Positions 42,306 through 52,485 of a stretch of DNA of 64,000 nt are shown here, piece by piece. Made by a program: the position numbers and the translations under genes. This stretch comes from Micromonospora sp. WMMA1363 (GTDB taxonomy: Bacteria; Actinomycetota; Actinomycetes; Mycobacteriales; Micromonosporaceae): the NCBI RefSeq assembly GCF_030345795.1, contig NZ_JAUALB010000001.1, positions 1,669,001 to 1,733,000 on the forward strand, written 5' to 3'. The notes beneath the pieces are model-generated. The model was not told the DNA's origin and ran no database searches. It worked only from the letters and a program-made list of their open reading frames with translations. Position 1 is the stretch's first letter. The number at the start of each line of letters is the position of its first letter.

Positions 42306-44811
42306 GTGTCCTCCAAGGCTCGGTCGGGGCATCGTCACCGGACTCAGACACGGCTACCGACCGTTCGATCTGGCTGCGGAGCATCCCGGCGCGCAGCGCG
42401 GTCAACCGGTCCCGGATGTCCGTGGGCGAGTCGTCGAGGGCCGCCGGACGCCGTCCGGGCTCCGGCGGGGTGACCTCAGGCGCCACCGTGGTCGACCGCC
42501 GGTCCCGCGGCAGGCGCTTGCGCAACCCGTTGGCGGTCCGGTCCCCTGCCGCGCCTGCGCCAGCCGGCTGGACGGGGAGGCCGGTCGCCTGGTCGTTCAA
42601 CCGCCGGGCCGGGGCGGTGCGGTGGGATTCGATGGTGTGCGGTGCCGTGGTGAGCGGGCCGGCGCCGGATTGCTCCACCACCGGGGCCGGCCGGCTGCCG
42701 ATCTCCGGGAGCCGGCCCGACGGGTCCCCGGCCTGCGCCGTGACCTGCTCGGGTGCGGCGGCGATGGCGATCGGCGGGACGACGCTGGCCGCCGAGCCGT
42801 CATCCGGTGGCGTCGCACCCGGGGTTGCCAGCACGGTATGCGGCAGGACCACCCGGGCGGTCACCCCGGTGACCGGGGAGGGAACGAGTTGAACGTCGAT
42901 CTCCAGTTCCCGGGCGAGCTGGCCCACCACGTGGTGCCCGAGATAGCGAGTGGGGGCCGACACGAAGTCGGCCTCCCCGCGTAGTCGGGCGTTGGCCTGG
43001 GCCAGGTCCTCGGCGGACATACCGATGCCCTGATCCGTAATGGCGATGAGGTATCCATCGCCGCTGCGCCGGCCCTGGATTTCCACGTCGGACTCGGGCG
43101 GTGAGAAGGTCAGCCCGTTCTCGACCAGTTCGGCAAGCATGTGAGCCACGGCGCTGACGGTTGCCCCGACCACCCAGGCGTCGTCGATGCGGCGCAGCTG
43201 CACCCGGCGGTACTCCTCGACCTCGGAGATCGCTGCCCGAATCATGTCGGCAACGGGCAGCGGCGCCACCCATTGACGGGTTTTGCCGGCGCCCACGAGC
43301 ACCAGCAGGCTTTCCGCGTTGCGTCGCATGCGGGTGGCGAGGTGATCCAGCTCGAAGAGATTGGCGAGCCCGGCCGGATCAGTCTCCTCCCGTTCCAGCT
43401 TGGTGATGAATCCGAGCTGGCGCCGCAGCAGGTTCTGGTTGCGTCGGCCGAGGTTGGCCAGGGACTCGGTGGTGCTGCGGCGCAGCATGGCCTGCTCGGC
43501 GGCGAGGCGGAAGGCCACGGCCTGCACCTGGTCGAGGGCACCGGCCACCGACCGGATCTCCGAGGTGGATCCGACCGGTACCTGGACTGGGGCCGGGGCC
43601 GGGGCCGGGGCCGGGGCCGGGGCCGCCGGATCGTTCTCCTCGTCCTCCCCGCCCTGCAGCCGGCGTACCGCGGCCGGCAGCCGGGTGGTCGCCAGTTCGT
43701 GGGCTTCGGCGGCCAGCGTCGCCAGCGGGCGTGTGATCGACCGGGTGGCGACCACCAGCAGGATGACCGCGCCGACCAGGAAGAACAGCACTCCGGAGGC
43801 GACGACGAGGATGCGCCGGGTGGAGTCGTTCTGGCGCTCGGCGGCACGTGCCTCGATCTCCGCGCCGACGTGCCGCTGAGTCTGGCGCATACCGTCCAGC
43901 ACGGTGGTCAGGGCCGACCACCACGACTGCGGGTTGACCTGCAACCGGCGGCCGTCGGCGGAGTCGAGGGCGACCTGCTCGAAGTAGGCGGCCACCCGGG
44001 CGGCCCCGGTGTCCAGCACCCAGTCGTTGGCGGCCTTCTGGCTGGGGGTCGCCTGTCCGTCGAAGTCGGCCAGGGCTGCGTCCCGCGCTGCGCGCATGGC
44101 GGCGAACTGGAGGAACTCCCCCCGTCCGAAACCGCCGGCGGAGAAGACCCCGTTGAGGAAGGCCCGCTGTTGGGCGGTGCTCTCCTTGACCCGGCTCAGC
44201 GCCTTGAAGGTGGCCACGTGCCGCCGCAGCTCCGGGTCGGAGACCTGGTCGAGGCCGAAGTCGATGCGGTTCAGCGTGGCAATGCGTTCGGTGAAGAATT
44301 CGAAGGTCGCGGCCCGCCCGGCACTGCCGCTGTCGGCGCCGGAGCGGACCACCGGAAGCCCGTCGAGTTCCCGCAGGGCCGCGTCGACCCGGTCGGCCAC
44401 CTCCCCACCGCCGGAGATAGCTGCCTCGACCGCCTGTCGTCGCTGGTTCACCCGCTGCCGGGCCGGTTCGATCTCGTCGCGGAATCCGGCGTTGCCACCG
44501 AGCAGACCCGCGGTGAGGCCACGCTCGGTCTGCAACTCCTGGGCCAGGTCCTGCACCGCGAGGGCGAGGGACACCGACTCGCTGGCCGCCGTGACGGCCC
44601 GGTAGCCGGCGGCTTCGATGACAGTGACATAACCGAGCAGCAACAAGATGGCCAGTACCGGCAGGGCGATGATGCCGACCAACCGGCCACGGATGGTGCC
44701 TCCCGGGTTCACGGTCACGGGGGCTGGTGGCGGGACGACCTGGGGCTCCGCACCAGACGGGTCCGCAGTGGATTTCGGCTGCCTGCTGCGCCGATGCCGC
44801 ACCACCGTCAC
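42295..44811 (-). CDS. cvnA: CvnA-type nitrate-sensor-like histidine kinase
   Basis: 838 residues. Two membrane segments (about 46-66 and 333-353) enclose a NIT-like outside sensor domain. A HAMP-like region follows (about 354-400), then a Pro-Ala linker encoded by GGGGCC repeats, a helical segment, and a HATPase_c domain (ELVENGLTFSPPESDVEIQG with the N box, 'ITDQGIGMSAEDLAQ' G1 box). No phosphorylatable H box is obvious, as usual for CvnA. The long C-terminus is Pro/Ala-rich. GTG 44811 follows AAGGAG. The start lies 193 bases from an IS256 element whose insertion separates this operon from its older upstream DNA. Confidence 0.88.
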   Translation of the reverse strand: MTVVRHRRSRQPKSTADPSGAEPQVVPPPAPVTVNPGGTIRGRLVGIIALPVLAILLLLGYVTVIEAAGYRAVTAASESVSLALAVQDLAQELQTERGLTAGLLGGNAGFRDEIEPARQRVNQRRQAVEAAISGGGEVADRVDAALRELDGLPVVRSGADSGSAGRAATFEFFTERIATLNRIDFGLDQVSDPELRRHVATFKALSRVKESTAQQRAFLNGVFSAGGFGRGEFLQFAAMRAARDAALADFDGQATPSQKAANDWVLDTGAARVAAYFEQVALDSADGRRLQVNPQSWWSALTTVLDGMRQTQRHVGAEIEARAAERQNDSTRRILVVASGVLFFLVGAVILLVVATRSITRPLATLAAEAHELATTRLPAAVRRLQGGEDEENDPAAPAPAPAPAPAPVQVPVGSTSEIRSVAGALDQVQAVAFRLAAEQAMLRRSTTESLANLGRRNQNLLRRQLGFITKLEREETDPAGLANLFELDHLATRMRRNAESLLVLVGAGKTRQWVAPLPVADMIRAAISEVEEYRRVQLRRIDDAWVVGATVSAVAHMLAELVENGLTFSPPESDVEIQGRRSGDGYLIAITDQGIGMSAEDLAQANARLRGEADFVSAPTRYLGHHVVGQLARELEIDVQLVPSPVTGVTARVVLPHTVLATPGATPPDDGSAASVVPPIAIAAAPEQVTAQAGDPSGRLPEIGSRPAPVVEQSGAGPLTTAPHTIESHRTAPARRLNDQATGLPVQPAGAGAAGDRTANGLRKRLPRDRRSTTVAPEVTPPEPGRRPAALDDSPTDIRDRLTALRAGMLRSQIERSVAVSESGDDAPTEPWRTRDG
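43589..43624. repeat. Hexanucleotide tandem repeat (GGGGCC, six units)
   Basis: Six perfect in-frame GGGGCC units encode the Pro-Ala linker of CvnA. Same hexamer and same orientation as at 24017-24056 in the Hsp70-like gene. Confidence 0.95.
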
Positions 44812-45004
44812 TACACGCTCCTTGTCACGCCAGCCGGGCGACGGCCGGGTTCCGGTGCCGTCAGACCATTGTGAACCCGTGTGAACATGCATCTCCAGTC
44901 ACCGACATGGCCGCCCCAGTTGGTGGGATCGGCATCACAGGAGTTGATCACAGGAAATATTGCGCCAGATACCCGACCCCGCAACCCGCCAGACGGGTTG
45001 GACA

Positions 45005-46375
45005 GGGAGTGTCAAGTTAACGGCTGATCTTGGTTGTTGAGGTGGTCAGTTGTTGGCCGGGGTGAGCCGGCCTTCGAAGGCGATCTGGAAGGCGTTCAGT
45101 GGTGCTTTCCAGCGCATGGTCCAGCGTCGGCGGCCGGCTCCGGTCGGGTCGAGGCTCATCAAGGCCATGTAGACGCACTTGAGTGCGGCCTGCTCGTTCG
45201 GGAAGTGGCCACGAGCTCGCACGGCCCTGCGGATACGGGCGTTGACGGACTCGATCGCGTTCGTGGAGCAGATGACCTTGCGGATCTCCACGTCGAAGGC
45301 GAGGAACGGCACGAACTCCGCCCACGCGTTCTCCCACAGCTTCACGATCGCCGGATACTTACGGCCCCACGCCTCGGCGAACTCGAGGAACCGCTCGGTG
45401 GCGGCGTCCTCGGTCGCCGCGGTGTAGACCGGCCGCAGCGCTTTGGCGATCTTGTCCCAGTCCTGCCGGGCGGCGTAGCGGAACGAGTTGCGCAGCAGGT
45501 GCACCACACACGTCTGCACGATCGTGCGCGGCCACACCGTCTCCACCGTCTCCGGCAGTCCCTTGAGCCCGTCACAGACCAGCATCAGCACGTCGGCCAC
45601 GCCGCGGTTCTTCAACTCGGTGAGCACGTGCAGCCAGTACTTGGCGCCCTCGCCGCCGTCACCGGCCCAGATACCGAGGATGTCGCGGTGGCCGTCGACG
45701 GTGACCGCCATCGCGAGGTAGATCGGCCGGTTCGCGACCTGACCGTCCCTGATCTTGACGTTGATGGCGTCGATGAACACGACCGGGTAGACCCGGTCCA
45801 GGGGCCGGTTCTGCCACTCGGCCATGCCGTCCATGACCTTGTCGGTGATCGTGGAGATGGTCTGCTTCGACACCTCAGCGCCGTAGACCTCAGCCAGGTG
45901 CGCGGCGATCTCGCCGTGGGTCAGGCCCTTGGCCGACAGCGACAGGACCATGTCGTCGACGCCGGTCAGACGCCGCTGCCGCTTACGCACGATCTGCGGC
46001 TCGAACGTCCCGGCGGCGTCGCGTGGGACCCGCACCTCGACCGGCCCGACGTCGGTGAGCACCGTCTTGGTCCGGCTGCCGTTACGGGTGTTCCCGCTAC
46101 CCCGACCCGCCGGGTCGTGCTTGTCGTAGCCGACGTGGTCGGTGATCTCCCCATCCAACGCCGACTCGAGGACCCGCTTCGTCAGCTGCTGCAGCAGCCC
46201 ACCCTCGCCGGTCAGCTTCAACCCGTCACCACGAGCCCGATCGACCAGCATCGCGATCAACTGCTCATCCGTGACCGCACCCACCGGCTCCACGGCCGGC
46301 TGTCCCACGGTGGTCTCGGTCGTCATCTGGCGTCTCTCCCTTGATCGGTCGATCAGCCGTTATTTGTACAGTCCC
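45005..46375 (-). mobile_element. IS256-family insertion sequence, copy C (intact)
   Basis: 1371 bp with imperfect terminal repeats beginning GGGAGTGTCAAG and GGGACTGTACAA (20 of 25 positions equal when inverted). A perfect 8-bp target duplication GTTGGACA flanks it at 44997-45004 and 46376-46383. One complete transposase gene, minus strand. Same length as copy D once D's nested insertions are removed. Confidence 0.95.
45046..46326 (-). CDS. IS256-family transposase
   Basis: 426 residues. Mutator-type DDE transposase: 'DHVGYDKHDPAGRGSGNTRN' at the N-terminus, first Asp in 'PVVFIDAINVKIRDG', second Asp in 'MLVCDGLKGLPETVE' and the catalytic Glu in the C-terminal 'TNAIESVNARIRRAV' region. ATG 46326 lies just inside the right end of the element. 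Undamaged, so it could mobilise copy D as well. Confidence 0.95.
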   Translation of the reverse strand: MTTETTVGQPAVEPVGAVTDEQLIAMLVDRARGDGLKLTGEGGLLQQLTKRVLESALDGEITDHVGYDKHDPAGRGSGNTRNGSRTKTVLTDVGPVEVRVPRDAAGTFEPQIVRKRQRRLTGVDDMVLSLSAKGLTHGEIAAHLAEVYGAEVSKQTISTITDKVMDGMAEWQNRPLDRVYPVVFIDAINVKIRDGQVANRPIYLAMAVTVDGHRDILGIWAGDGGEGAKYWLHVLTELKNRGVADVLMLVCDGLKGLPETVETVWPRTIVQTCVVHLLRNSFRYAARQDWDKIAKALRPVYTAATEDAATERFLEFAEAWGRKYPAIVKLWENAWAEFVPFLAFDVEIRKVICSTNAIESVNARIRRAVRARGHFPNEQAALKCVYMALMSLDPTGAGRRRWTMRWKAPLNAFQIAFEGRLTPANN

Positions 46376-46383
46376 GTTGGACA

Positions 46384-46599
46384 TTGGGCCAGAGAGCCGC
46401 TTGCTCTTTCGTCCGTCTGACCGGATCGGATGGCCGGGCTCCGCATCGTCGGTCCAGCCCCGGTGCACGTGCGTGCGGGCCATCAAGACCGACGGTACAC
46501 GTTGAGCTGGTCTCCTACGCGACGCTTTCAGGCTCATTGATCAAGTGGCCGAGGACGGTGCGTCGGGCACGCTACCGCACAAGGAGCAGGACAAGACGT
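46384..46599. other. Unassigned segment between two insertion sequences
   Basis: About 216 bases with no supported gene; one + frame ends in an Arg-rich stretch (SLIKWPRTVRRARYRTRSR) that continues across the site of IS copy B if that element is removed. It is the only native DNA left between IS copies C and B. Confidence 0.4.
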
Positions 46600-46604
46600 T
46601 CTGA

Positions 46605-48291
46605 CCCGGATCCACGGATAGCGGAGGCGTGATCGCTACGCATCGGTGATAGGCGATGGGTGGTGTGGTGTTTCGGTGGGTGGGCATGCCGGTTTCCCGG
46701 GTGGCGCCGGGTTCGCTGGTCTCCGTGGGCTGGGACATGGCCGATGGGCCGAGTGGTCAGGTCCAGATGGGTAGCCGGCGGAGCCGGGCCAGGACCTGAG
46801 CCAGTAACTGTTGCCTCGGGGGTAGCCGTAGGGTGACCTGCCGGGCGTGGCGGACCAGCCGGGCGGGCACGGTGATCAGCCGGTGGCGCAGGGTGCCGAG
46901 GTGGTTGCGGCCTCGTCCGTCGCCGTCGTCGAGGCCGGCCAGTTCCTGCAGCCAGGCGGACAGGTTGACGGCCAGCAGCGCCCCCCACATCCACACCGTG
47001 TTGGCCGCCCGGCTGCCGGAGGGCAGGTGCCGCAGCGCGGCGCCGTGCTTGGCATCCCGGATGCGATCTTCGATGTCGGTGCGCATCCGGTGCCAGGCCT
47101 CCACCGCGACCGTCTTCGCCGGGGTGGACACATCCAGGTTGGTGGCGATGAACGAGTACGCGTACACGTGCCCGACCAGGCCGTCCAGGGCGAGCGTGAG
47201 TTGAGCTTTGGGGATGGTGCGCCGGCGGCGGGCGCGTGGGTCGGCCGAGATATCGGTAGCGTGGACCTTGACCCGCCGCACCACGGTCATGGTGGCGGGT
47301 GGCCAGCCGGCCGGTGCGTAGTCGCACACGGCGACCTGGGCGCCTTTCATCCGTTCGGCTTTGCGCCATGCATCGTCGGGGATCGCGGCCGCGGCTCGCC
47401 AGACCGCGGGGTTGCGGGTCACTCCGAGGGAAAAGTCGCAGCCGGCCTCCACCGCGGCCTGCGCGATGTCCTTGGCGAAGTAGCCCACATCGCCGCGGAC
47501 CTTCGGCCGGGCGGTGACCCCGGCCGCGTTGAGGGTGGCCACGCTGCGTTCGATCAGCGAGCCCGCTCCCGGGCGGGGGTCTTCATCACCGGCGAGGAGG
47601 TCCGCGGCGGTCACCACCCCGGCCTCCGCCCACGTGGCCACGTGCGGGCGCCCGGCCCGGGCGCCCTTGTAGCTGTAGGCGATCCCTTCCTTCTTGGCCC
47701 CGTACACCTCGACGTCGGTGCCGTCCAGGTCGATGGTGGCCCCACCGGTGCGCAGCACCGCCCGCCGGGCGGCCGGCAGCAAACCGACAACCCGGCAGGC
47801 GATCTCCCCGATGCCTTCCTCGATACCAGCCACCTGCGCCGGACCGAACCGAGACGCCAACTCCACCGCGGTGCTCGCCGCCGGCGTGGGCACCGCGGAC
47901 AACGCCTCACCCGCCGTATCGGCGCGGCGGCGATCCAGACCCACCCAAAACTGCGCGCCGCACATCTGCGCCTGCGCCACCGCGACCAGGAACTCTCCGC
48001 CGGACAATCCTCGATCCCGCTGCTTGATTCGGCCCACGGCGTCGTCCAGCGCGGCGGTCACGCCCAGCCGGCCGACCAACTCGGCCACCGCCACCACACC
48101 CGAGACCGGCGTCAGCGACGCGTCCGGTGCGCCAACACGGACACGACCTGCCAAACCAGGTATCTTCTTCACCGAACGGGTGTCCTTCCCACAGCGGCGG
48201 ATTGGTGTCTCGACAACCCCAATCGTCCCTGCTGGCAAGGCATCCGTTCATCTATGCCACGCGGTGGCATATCCCTATCCGCGGATCCGGG
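46605..48291 (-). mobile_element. IS1380-family insertion sequence, copy B (intact)
   Basis: 1687 bp; ends CCCGGATCCACGGATAG and, inverted, CCCGGATCCGCGGATAG. A 5-bp target duplication TCTGA lies at 46600-46604 and 48292-48296. It is essentially identical to copy A with its nested element removed. Confidence 0.95.
46757..48238 (-). CDS. IS1380-family transposase
   Basis: 493 residues, intact. Family features: N-terminal 'LVGRLGVTAALDDAVGRIKQ', first Asp in 'GATIDLDGTDVEVYGAKKEG', second Asp in 'VRGDVGYFAKDIAQAAVEAG', and Glu in the C-terminal 'RTDIEDRIRDAKHGAALRHL'. It is the undisrupted parent copy against which the broken gene in copy A can be read. Confidence 0.93.
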   Translation of the reverse strand: MPAGTIGVVETPIRRCGKDTRSVKKIPGLAGRVRVGAPDASLTPVSGVVAVAELVGRLGVTAALDDAVGRIKQRDRGLSGGEFLVAVAQAQMCGAQFWVGLDRRRADTAGEALSAVPTPAASTAVELASRFGPAQVAGIEEGIGEIACRVVGLLPAARRAVLRTGGATIDLDGTDVEVYGAKKEGIAYSYKGARAGRPHVATWAEAGVVTAADLLAGDEDPRPGAGSLIERSVATLNAAGVTARPKVRGDVGYFAKDIAQAAVEAGCDFSLGVTRNPAVWRAAAAIPDDAWRKAERMKGAQVAVCDYAPAGWPPATMTVVRRVKVHATDISADPRARRRRTIPKAQLTLALDGLVGHVYAYSFIATNLDVSTPAKTVAVEAWHRMRTDIEDRIRDAKHGAALRHLPSGSRAANTVWMWGALLAVNLSAWLQELAGLDDGDGRGRNHLGTLRHRLITVPARLVRHARQVTLRLPPRQQLLAQVLARLRRLPIWT

Positions 48292-49376
48292 TCTGACCGC
48301 CAACGCAACCGCGCCGCCCGCGAGGCGGGACTGTACAAATAACGGCTGATCGACCGATCAAGGGAGAGACGCCAGATGACGACCGAGACCACCGTGGGAC
48401 AGCCGGCCGTGGAGCCGGTGGGTGCGGTCACGGATGAGCAGTTGATCGCGATGCTGGTCGATCGGGCTCGTGGTGACGGGTTGAAGCTGACCGGCGAGGG
48501 TGGGCTGCTGCAGCAGCTGACGAAGCGGGTCCTCGAGTCGGCGTTGGATGGGGAGATCACCGACCACGTCGGCTACGACAAGCACGACCCGGCGGGTCGG
48601 GGTAGCGGGAACACCCGTAACGGCAGCCGGACCAAGACGGTGCTCACCGACGTCGGGCCGGTCGAGGTGCGGGTCCCACGCGACGCCGCCGGGACGTTCG
48701 AGCCGCAGATCGTGCGTAAGCGGCAGCGGCGTCTGACCGGCGTCGACGACATGGTCCTGTCGCTGTCGGCCAAGGGCCTGACCCACGGCGAGATCGCCGC
48801 GCACCTGGCTGAGGTCTACGGCGCTGAGGTGTCGAAGCAGACCATCTCCACGATCACCGACAAGGTCATGGACGGCATGGCCGAGTGGCAGAACCGGCCC
48901 CTGGACCGGGTCTACCCGGTCGTGTTCATCGACGCCATCAACGTCAAGATCAGGGACGGTCAGGTCGCGAACCGGCCGATCTACCTCGCGATGGCGGTCA
49001 CCGTCGACGGCCACCGCGACATCCTCGGTATCTGGGCCGGTGACGGCGGCGAGGGCGCCAAGTACTGGCTGCACGTGCTCACCGAGTTGAAGAACCGCGG
49101 CGTGGCCGACGTGCTGATGCTGGTCTGTGACGGGCTCAAGGGACTGCCGGAGACGGTGGAGACGGTGTGGCCGCGCACGATCGTGCAGACGTGTGTGGTG
49201 CACCTGCTGCGCAACTCGTTCCGCTACGCCGCCCGGCAGGACTGGGACAAGATCGCCAAAGCGCTGCGGCCGGTCTACACCGCGGCGACCGAGGACCCCT
49301 CTGTGTCATCCTTGGGGAAGGCAGGTTGACCTGCTGAAACTCTGACCCGTGAGGGCGTGCAAGGAGATCCACCCCC

Positions 49377-49778
49377 GTGACATCGCATCACCCGGTGCCC
49401 GACCCCGAGGTACCAGCAAAGCCCCGAACAAGGACATACACCGCCGCGTACAAGGCGCGGATCCTGGCCGAGTACGAGACCCTCGATAAGGCCGGCAAGG
49501 GCGCCCTGCTTCGTCGGGAAGGCCTGTACACGTCGCTGCTCGCGGCGTGGAAGCATCAGCGTGACGCCGGCGCCCGCGAGGCCCTGGCCAAGCCGGCCGG
49601 GCGGCCGAAGACCGATCCGGCGGTGCTGGAGGCAGCCCGGTTGCGGGCAGACAACGAGCGGCTGCGCGCCGAGTTGGACAAGGCCCGCAAGGTGATCGAG
49701 GTGCAGGGAAAACTCTCCGCGCTGTTGGGGCAACTCGCGACCGACAGCCAGCACAGCGGGAGCGAGCCGACACCATGA
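49377..49778 (+). CDS. IS3-type OrfA (element F)
   Basis: 133 residues; N-terminal HTH ([20 protein letters not shown]) and C-terminal leucine-zipper-like helix ([20 protein letters not shown]), the usual design of IS3 OrfA proteins. Its stop overlaps the ATG of orfB by four bases. Confidence 0.85.
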   Translation: MTSHHPVPDPEVPAKPRTRTYTAAYKARILAEYETLDKAGKGALLRREGLYTSLLAAWKHQRDAGAREALAKPAGRPKTDPAVLEAARLRADNERLRAELDKARKVIEVQGKLSALLGQLATDSQHSGSEPTP

Positions 49779-50794
49779 TCGACGCTGCGATCACCGAACT
49801 GACGCCGCTGATCGGCATCCGGGCGGCGTGCCGAGCCACCGGCCGGCCGCAGGCCAACCATTACCGCCGGCACCGCCAGACGCCTGCGCCACCGCGGCCG
49901 GGGCGTGAACCCAGGCCGCAGCCACGTGCCCTGAGCGCGGCCGAGCGTGACAGCGTCCGGGCGTTGCTCAACAGCCCGGACTTCGCCGACATGGCCCCCG
50001 CGGCCGTCTACCACACCCTCCTCGACGAGGGCGTGTACGTGGCGTCGGTGTCGAGCATGTACCGGATCCTGCGTGCCCACGGCGAAGTCAGGGAGCGCCG
50101 CCGTCACGCGGTGCACCCGCCGAAGGTCAAGCCCGAACTGATCGCCGACGCCCCCAATCGCGTGTGGTCGTGGGACATCACCAAGCTGCGCGGCCCGGCC
50201 AAGCGGGACTTCTACCACCTCTACAGCGTGATCGACATCTACAGCCGTTACACCGTCGCGTGGCTGCTCGCCGAGCGCGAGGACGCCGCCCTGGCCGAAC
50301 GGCTGCTGTCCGACGCGATCACCAAGCAGGGCGTCGCGCGTGAGCAGTTGACCATCCACGCCGACCGCGGCACCTCAATGGCGTCCAAGACGGTCGCGCA
50401 GATGATGGCCGACCTCGGCGTGACCAAGTCCCACTCCCGGCCCAGGTGCAGCAACGACAACCCGTTCTCCGAGGCCCAGTTCAAGACCCTGAAGTACCGG
50501 CCCGACTTCCCCGACCGCTTCGGCAGCGTCCAGGACGCCCGAGCTCACTGCCGCGCCTTCTTCACCTGGTACAACACCATCCACCGGCACTCCGGCATCG
50601 GCTGGCACACCCCACACGACGTCCACCACGGCCACGCCCGGCAGGTCCGCGATGTCCGCGCCGACGTCCTGACCGCCGCCTACACCCGCAACCCCGAACG
50701 ATTCGTCCGCGGCATCCCGCAACCACCCGCCCTGCCCACCACCGCGTGGATCAACAAGCCCGAGGACACCACGACTCAGTCAACGAACCCCTGA
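49775..50794 (+). CDS. IS3-type transposase OrfB (element F)
   Basis: 339 residues with an rve integrase core: first Asp in [10 protein letters not shown], second Asp in IHADRGTSM and Glu in '[15 protein letters not shown]'; C-terminal '[19 protein letters not shown]' is the common end motif. All catalytic residues present. Confidence 0.92.
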   Translation: MIDAAITELTPLIGIRAACRATGRPQANHYRRHRQTPAPPRPGREPRPQPRALSAAERDSVRALLNSPDFADMAPAAVYHTLLDEGVYVASVSSMYRILRAHGEVRERRRHAVHPPKVKPELIADAPNRVWSWDITKLRGPAKRDFYHLYSVIDIYSRYTVAWLLAEREDAALAERLLSDAITKQGVAREQLTIHADRGTSMASKTVAQMMADLGVTKSHSRPRCSNDNPFSEAQFKTLKYRPDFPDRFGSVQDARAHCRAFFTWYNTIHRHSGIGWHTPHDVHHGHARQVRDVRADVLTAAYTRNPERFVRGIPQPPALPTTAWINKPEDTTTQSTNP

Positions 50795-51250
50795 ACCGAC
50801 CGCCCCAAAAAGGTTGACACCTTCCGGACGCCGCCACCGAGCGGTTCCTCGAGTTCGCCGAGGCGTGGGGCCGTAAGTATCCGGCGATCGTGAAGCTGTG
50901 GGAGAACGCGTGGGCGGAGTTCGTGCCGTTCCTCGCCTTCGACGTGGAGATCCGCAAGGTCATCTGCTCCACGAACGCGATCGAGTCCGTCAACGCCCGT
51001 ATCCGCAGGGCCGTGCGAGCTCGTGGCCACTTCCCGAACGAGCAGGCCGCACTCAAGTGCGTCTACATGGCCTTGATGAGCCTCGACCCGACCGGAGCCG
51101 GCCGCCGACGCTGGACCATGCGCTGGAAAGCACCACTGAACGCCTTCCAGATCGCCTTCGAAGGCCGGCTCACCCCGGCCAACAACTGACCACCTCAACA
51201 ACCAAGATCAGCCGTTAACTTGTCAAGCCCCGGGTTTGGTGGAGAGTTGG

Positions 51251-52171
51251 TTAGCTGGTTTCCAGGGGTGCGGTGACCGGGTGGGTCATCGCGTGTAGGG
51301 CCTCGTGTTCGGCGGGTGGGGTGTGTCCGAGTTCGCCGTGCAGCCGGCGGTTGTTGTACCAGTCGATGTACTCGACGGTGGCCATCTCCAGGTCGTCGAG
51401 CCCGCGCCACGGACCTCGGTTGCGGACGAGTTCGGCCTTGTACAGGGAGTTGAACGCCTCGGCCATCGCGTTGTCGTACGAGTCGCCCTTGGACCCGACC
51501 GAGGCGACGGCGCCGGCCTCGGCGAGTCGTTGGCTGTAGCGAATCGCTCGATACTGGACTCCCCGGTCCGAGTGATGCACAAGTCCGCCCAGTTCAGCGC
51601 CCTGATGCTCGCGCCGCCAGATCGCCATCTTCAACGCGTCCAACGCGAGGTCGGTGTAGAGCGACGTGGATACCTGCCAGCCGACGATCATGCGCGAGTA
51701 CACGTCGAGGACGAACGCGGCGTACGCCCAGCCCACGGCCGTGCGCACGTAGGTCAGGTCGGCGACCCACAGCTGGTTCGGCCGCACGGCGGTGAAGTCG
51801 CGTTTGACCAGGTCACGAGGCCGACCGGTCTCGGCTGCGGGCCGGGTCGTGCGCGGCGACTTGTCACGCAGCAACCCGCGCAGCCCGGCGGCGCGCATCA
51901 GCCGCTCGACCGTGCACCGGGCCACCTCGACGCCCTGGCGGTGCAGCTCGTGCCAGATCTTGCGGGCGCCGTAGACGCCGTAGTTCTCGGCGTGGATCCG
52001 CTTGATCAGCGCGGTCAGTTCCTCGTCGCGCCGGCAACGGGCGCTGACCGGGCGGGTCTTGGTGGCGTAGTAGGTCGACGGTGCGATCTGTGCCGGCGTG
52101 TCTTCCAACACCCGCAAGACCGACTGGACACCGTGCTGTTCCTGCTGCGAGTCGACGAACGCGACCCTCAT
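51251..52171 (-). CDS. IS3-type transposase OrfB (element E)
   Basis: 306 residues; HTH_21-like N-terminus ('IHAENYGVYGARKIWHELHR'), integrase core with LWVADLTYV (Asp), HHSDRGVQY (Asp) and 'GSKGDSYDNAMAEAFNSLYK' (Glu), and the 'WYNNRRLHGELGHTPPAEHE' end. Intact. ATG 52171 overlaps the orfA stop by four bases; these genes are normally joined by a -1 frameshift. Confidence 0.93.
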   Translation of the reverse strand: MRVAFVDSQQEQHGVQSVLRVLEDTPAQIAPSTYYATKTRPVSARCRRDEELTALIKRIHAENYGVYGARKIWHELHRQGVEVARCTVERLMRAAGLRGLLRDKSPRTTRPAAETGRPRDLVKRDFTAVRPNQLWVADLTYVRTAVGWAYAAFVLDVYSRMIVGWQVSTSLYTDLALDALKMAIWRREHQGAELGGLVHHSDRGVQYRAIRYSQRLAEAGAVASVGSKGDSYDNAMAEAFNSLYKAELVRNRGPWRGLDDLEMATVEYIDWYNNRRLHGELGHTPPAEHEALHAMTHPVTAPLETS

Positions 52172-52485
52172 CGCGACGGCCGGTCCAGCTCGGCCGCGAA
52201 GAAAGACGCCGCGGACTTCAGGATCTGGTTCGCCCGCCGCAGCTCACGATTCTCCCGTTCGAGGGCCGCGATGCGTTCGGCATCGCTGCTGGTCGCGCCC
52301 GGCCGCTCACCGGCGTCGGTCTCGGCCTTCTTCACCCACGTCCGCAACGCCTCTGGGTGGACTCCGAGCTGGTCGGCGATCCGCCGGACCGCGCCGACCG
52401 CGCCGGCCGGATCCCGACGGGCCTCAAGGACCAACCGGGTCGCACGCTCACGCAGCTCGTCGGGGTACTTCTTCGGTGCGGGCAT
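52168..52485 (-). CDS. IS3-type OrfA (element E)
   Basis: 105 residues from ATG 52485 (MPAPKKYPDELRERA). HTH_Tnp_1-like N-terminus ('RRIADQLGVHPEALRTWVKK') and zipper-like helix ('ERIAALERENRELRRANQIL'). A longer start at 52518 is possible. Ends 'FFAAELDRPSR', the point where frameshifting into orfB usually occurs. Confidence 0.88.
   Translation of the reverse strand: MPAPKKYPDELRERATRLVLEARRDPAGAVGAVRRIADQLGVHPEALRTWVKKAETDAGERPGATSSDAERIAALERENRELRRANQILKSAASFFAAELDRPSR

Larger units (their letters stand above)
49297..50825 (+). mobile_element. IS3-family element F, nested in copy D
   Basis: 1529 bp flanked by a 4-bp direct repeat GGAC (49293-49296 and 50826-50829) that is single in copy C. 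Sub-terminal inverted match GTGTCATCCTT against GTGTCAACCTT. It contains an orfA/orfB pair on the plus strand. The outermost bases do not read TG...CA, so the exact tips could be off by a few bases. Confidence 0.85.
48376..51189 (+). pseudogene. IS256-family transposase split by element F
   Basis: Codons for the first 307 residues run from ATG 48376 to about 49296 ('VYTAATED'), and the C-terminal part resumes at 50830 ('AATERFLEFAEAWG') to 51189. The interrupted point is within 'TEDAATERF' of the intact copy. The catalytic Glu lies after the break. Confidence 0.93.

Noticed and set aside
46384..46599. Arg-rich + frame in the segment between IS copies C and B.
   Set aside because: No start signal, no family recognised, and only a few dozen codons survive, so no gene is called.
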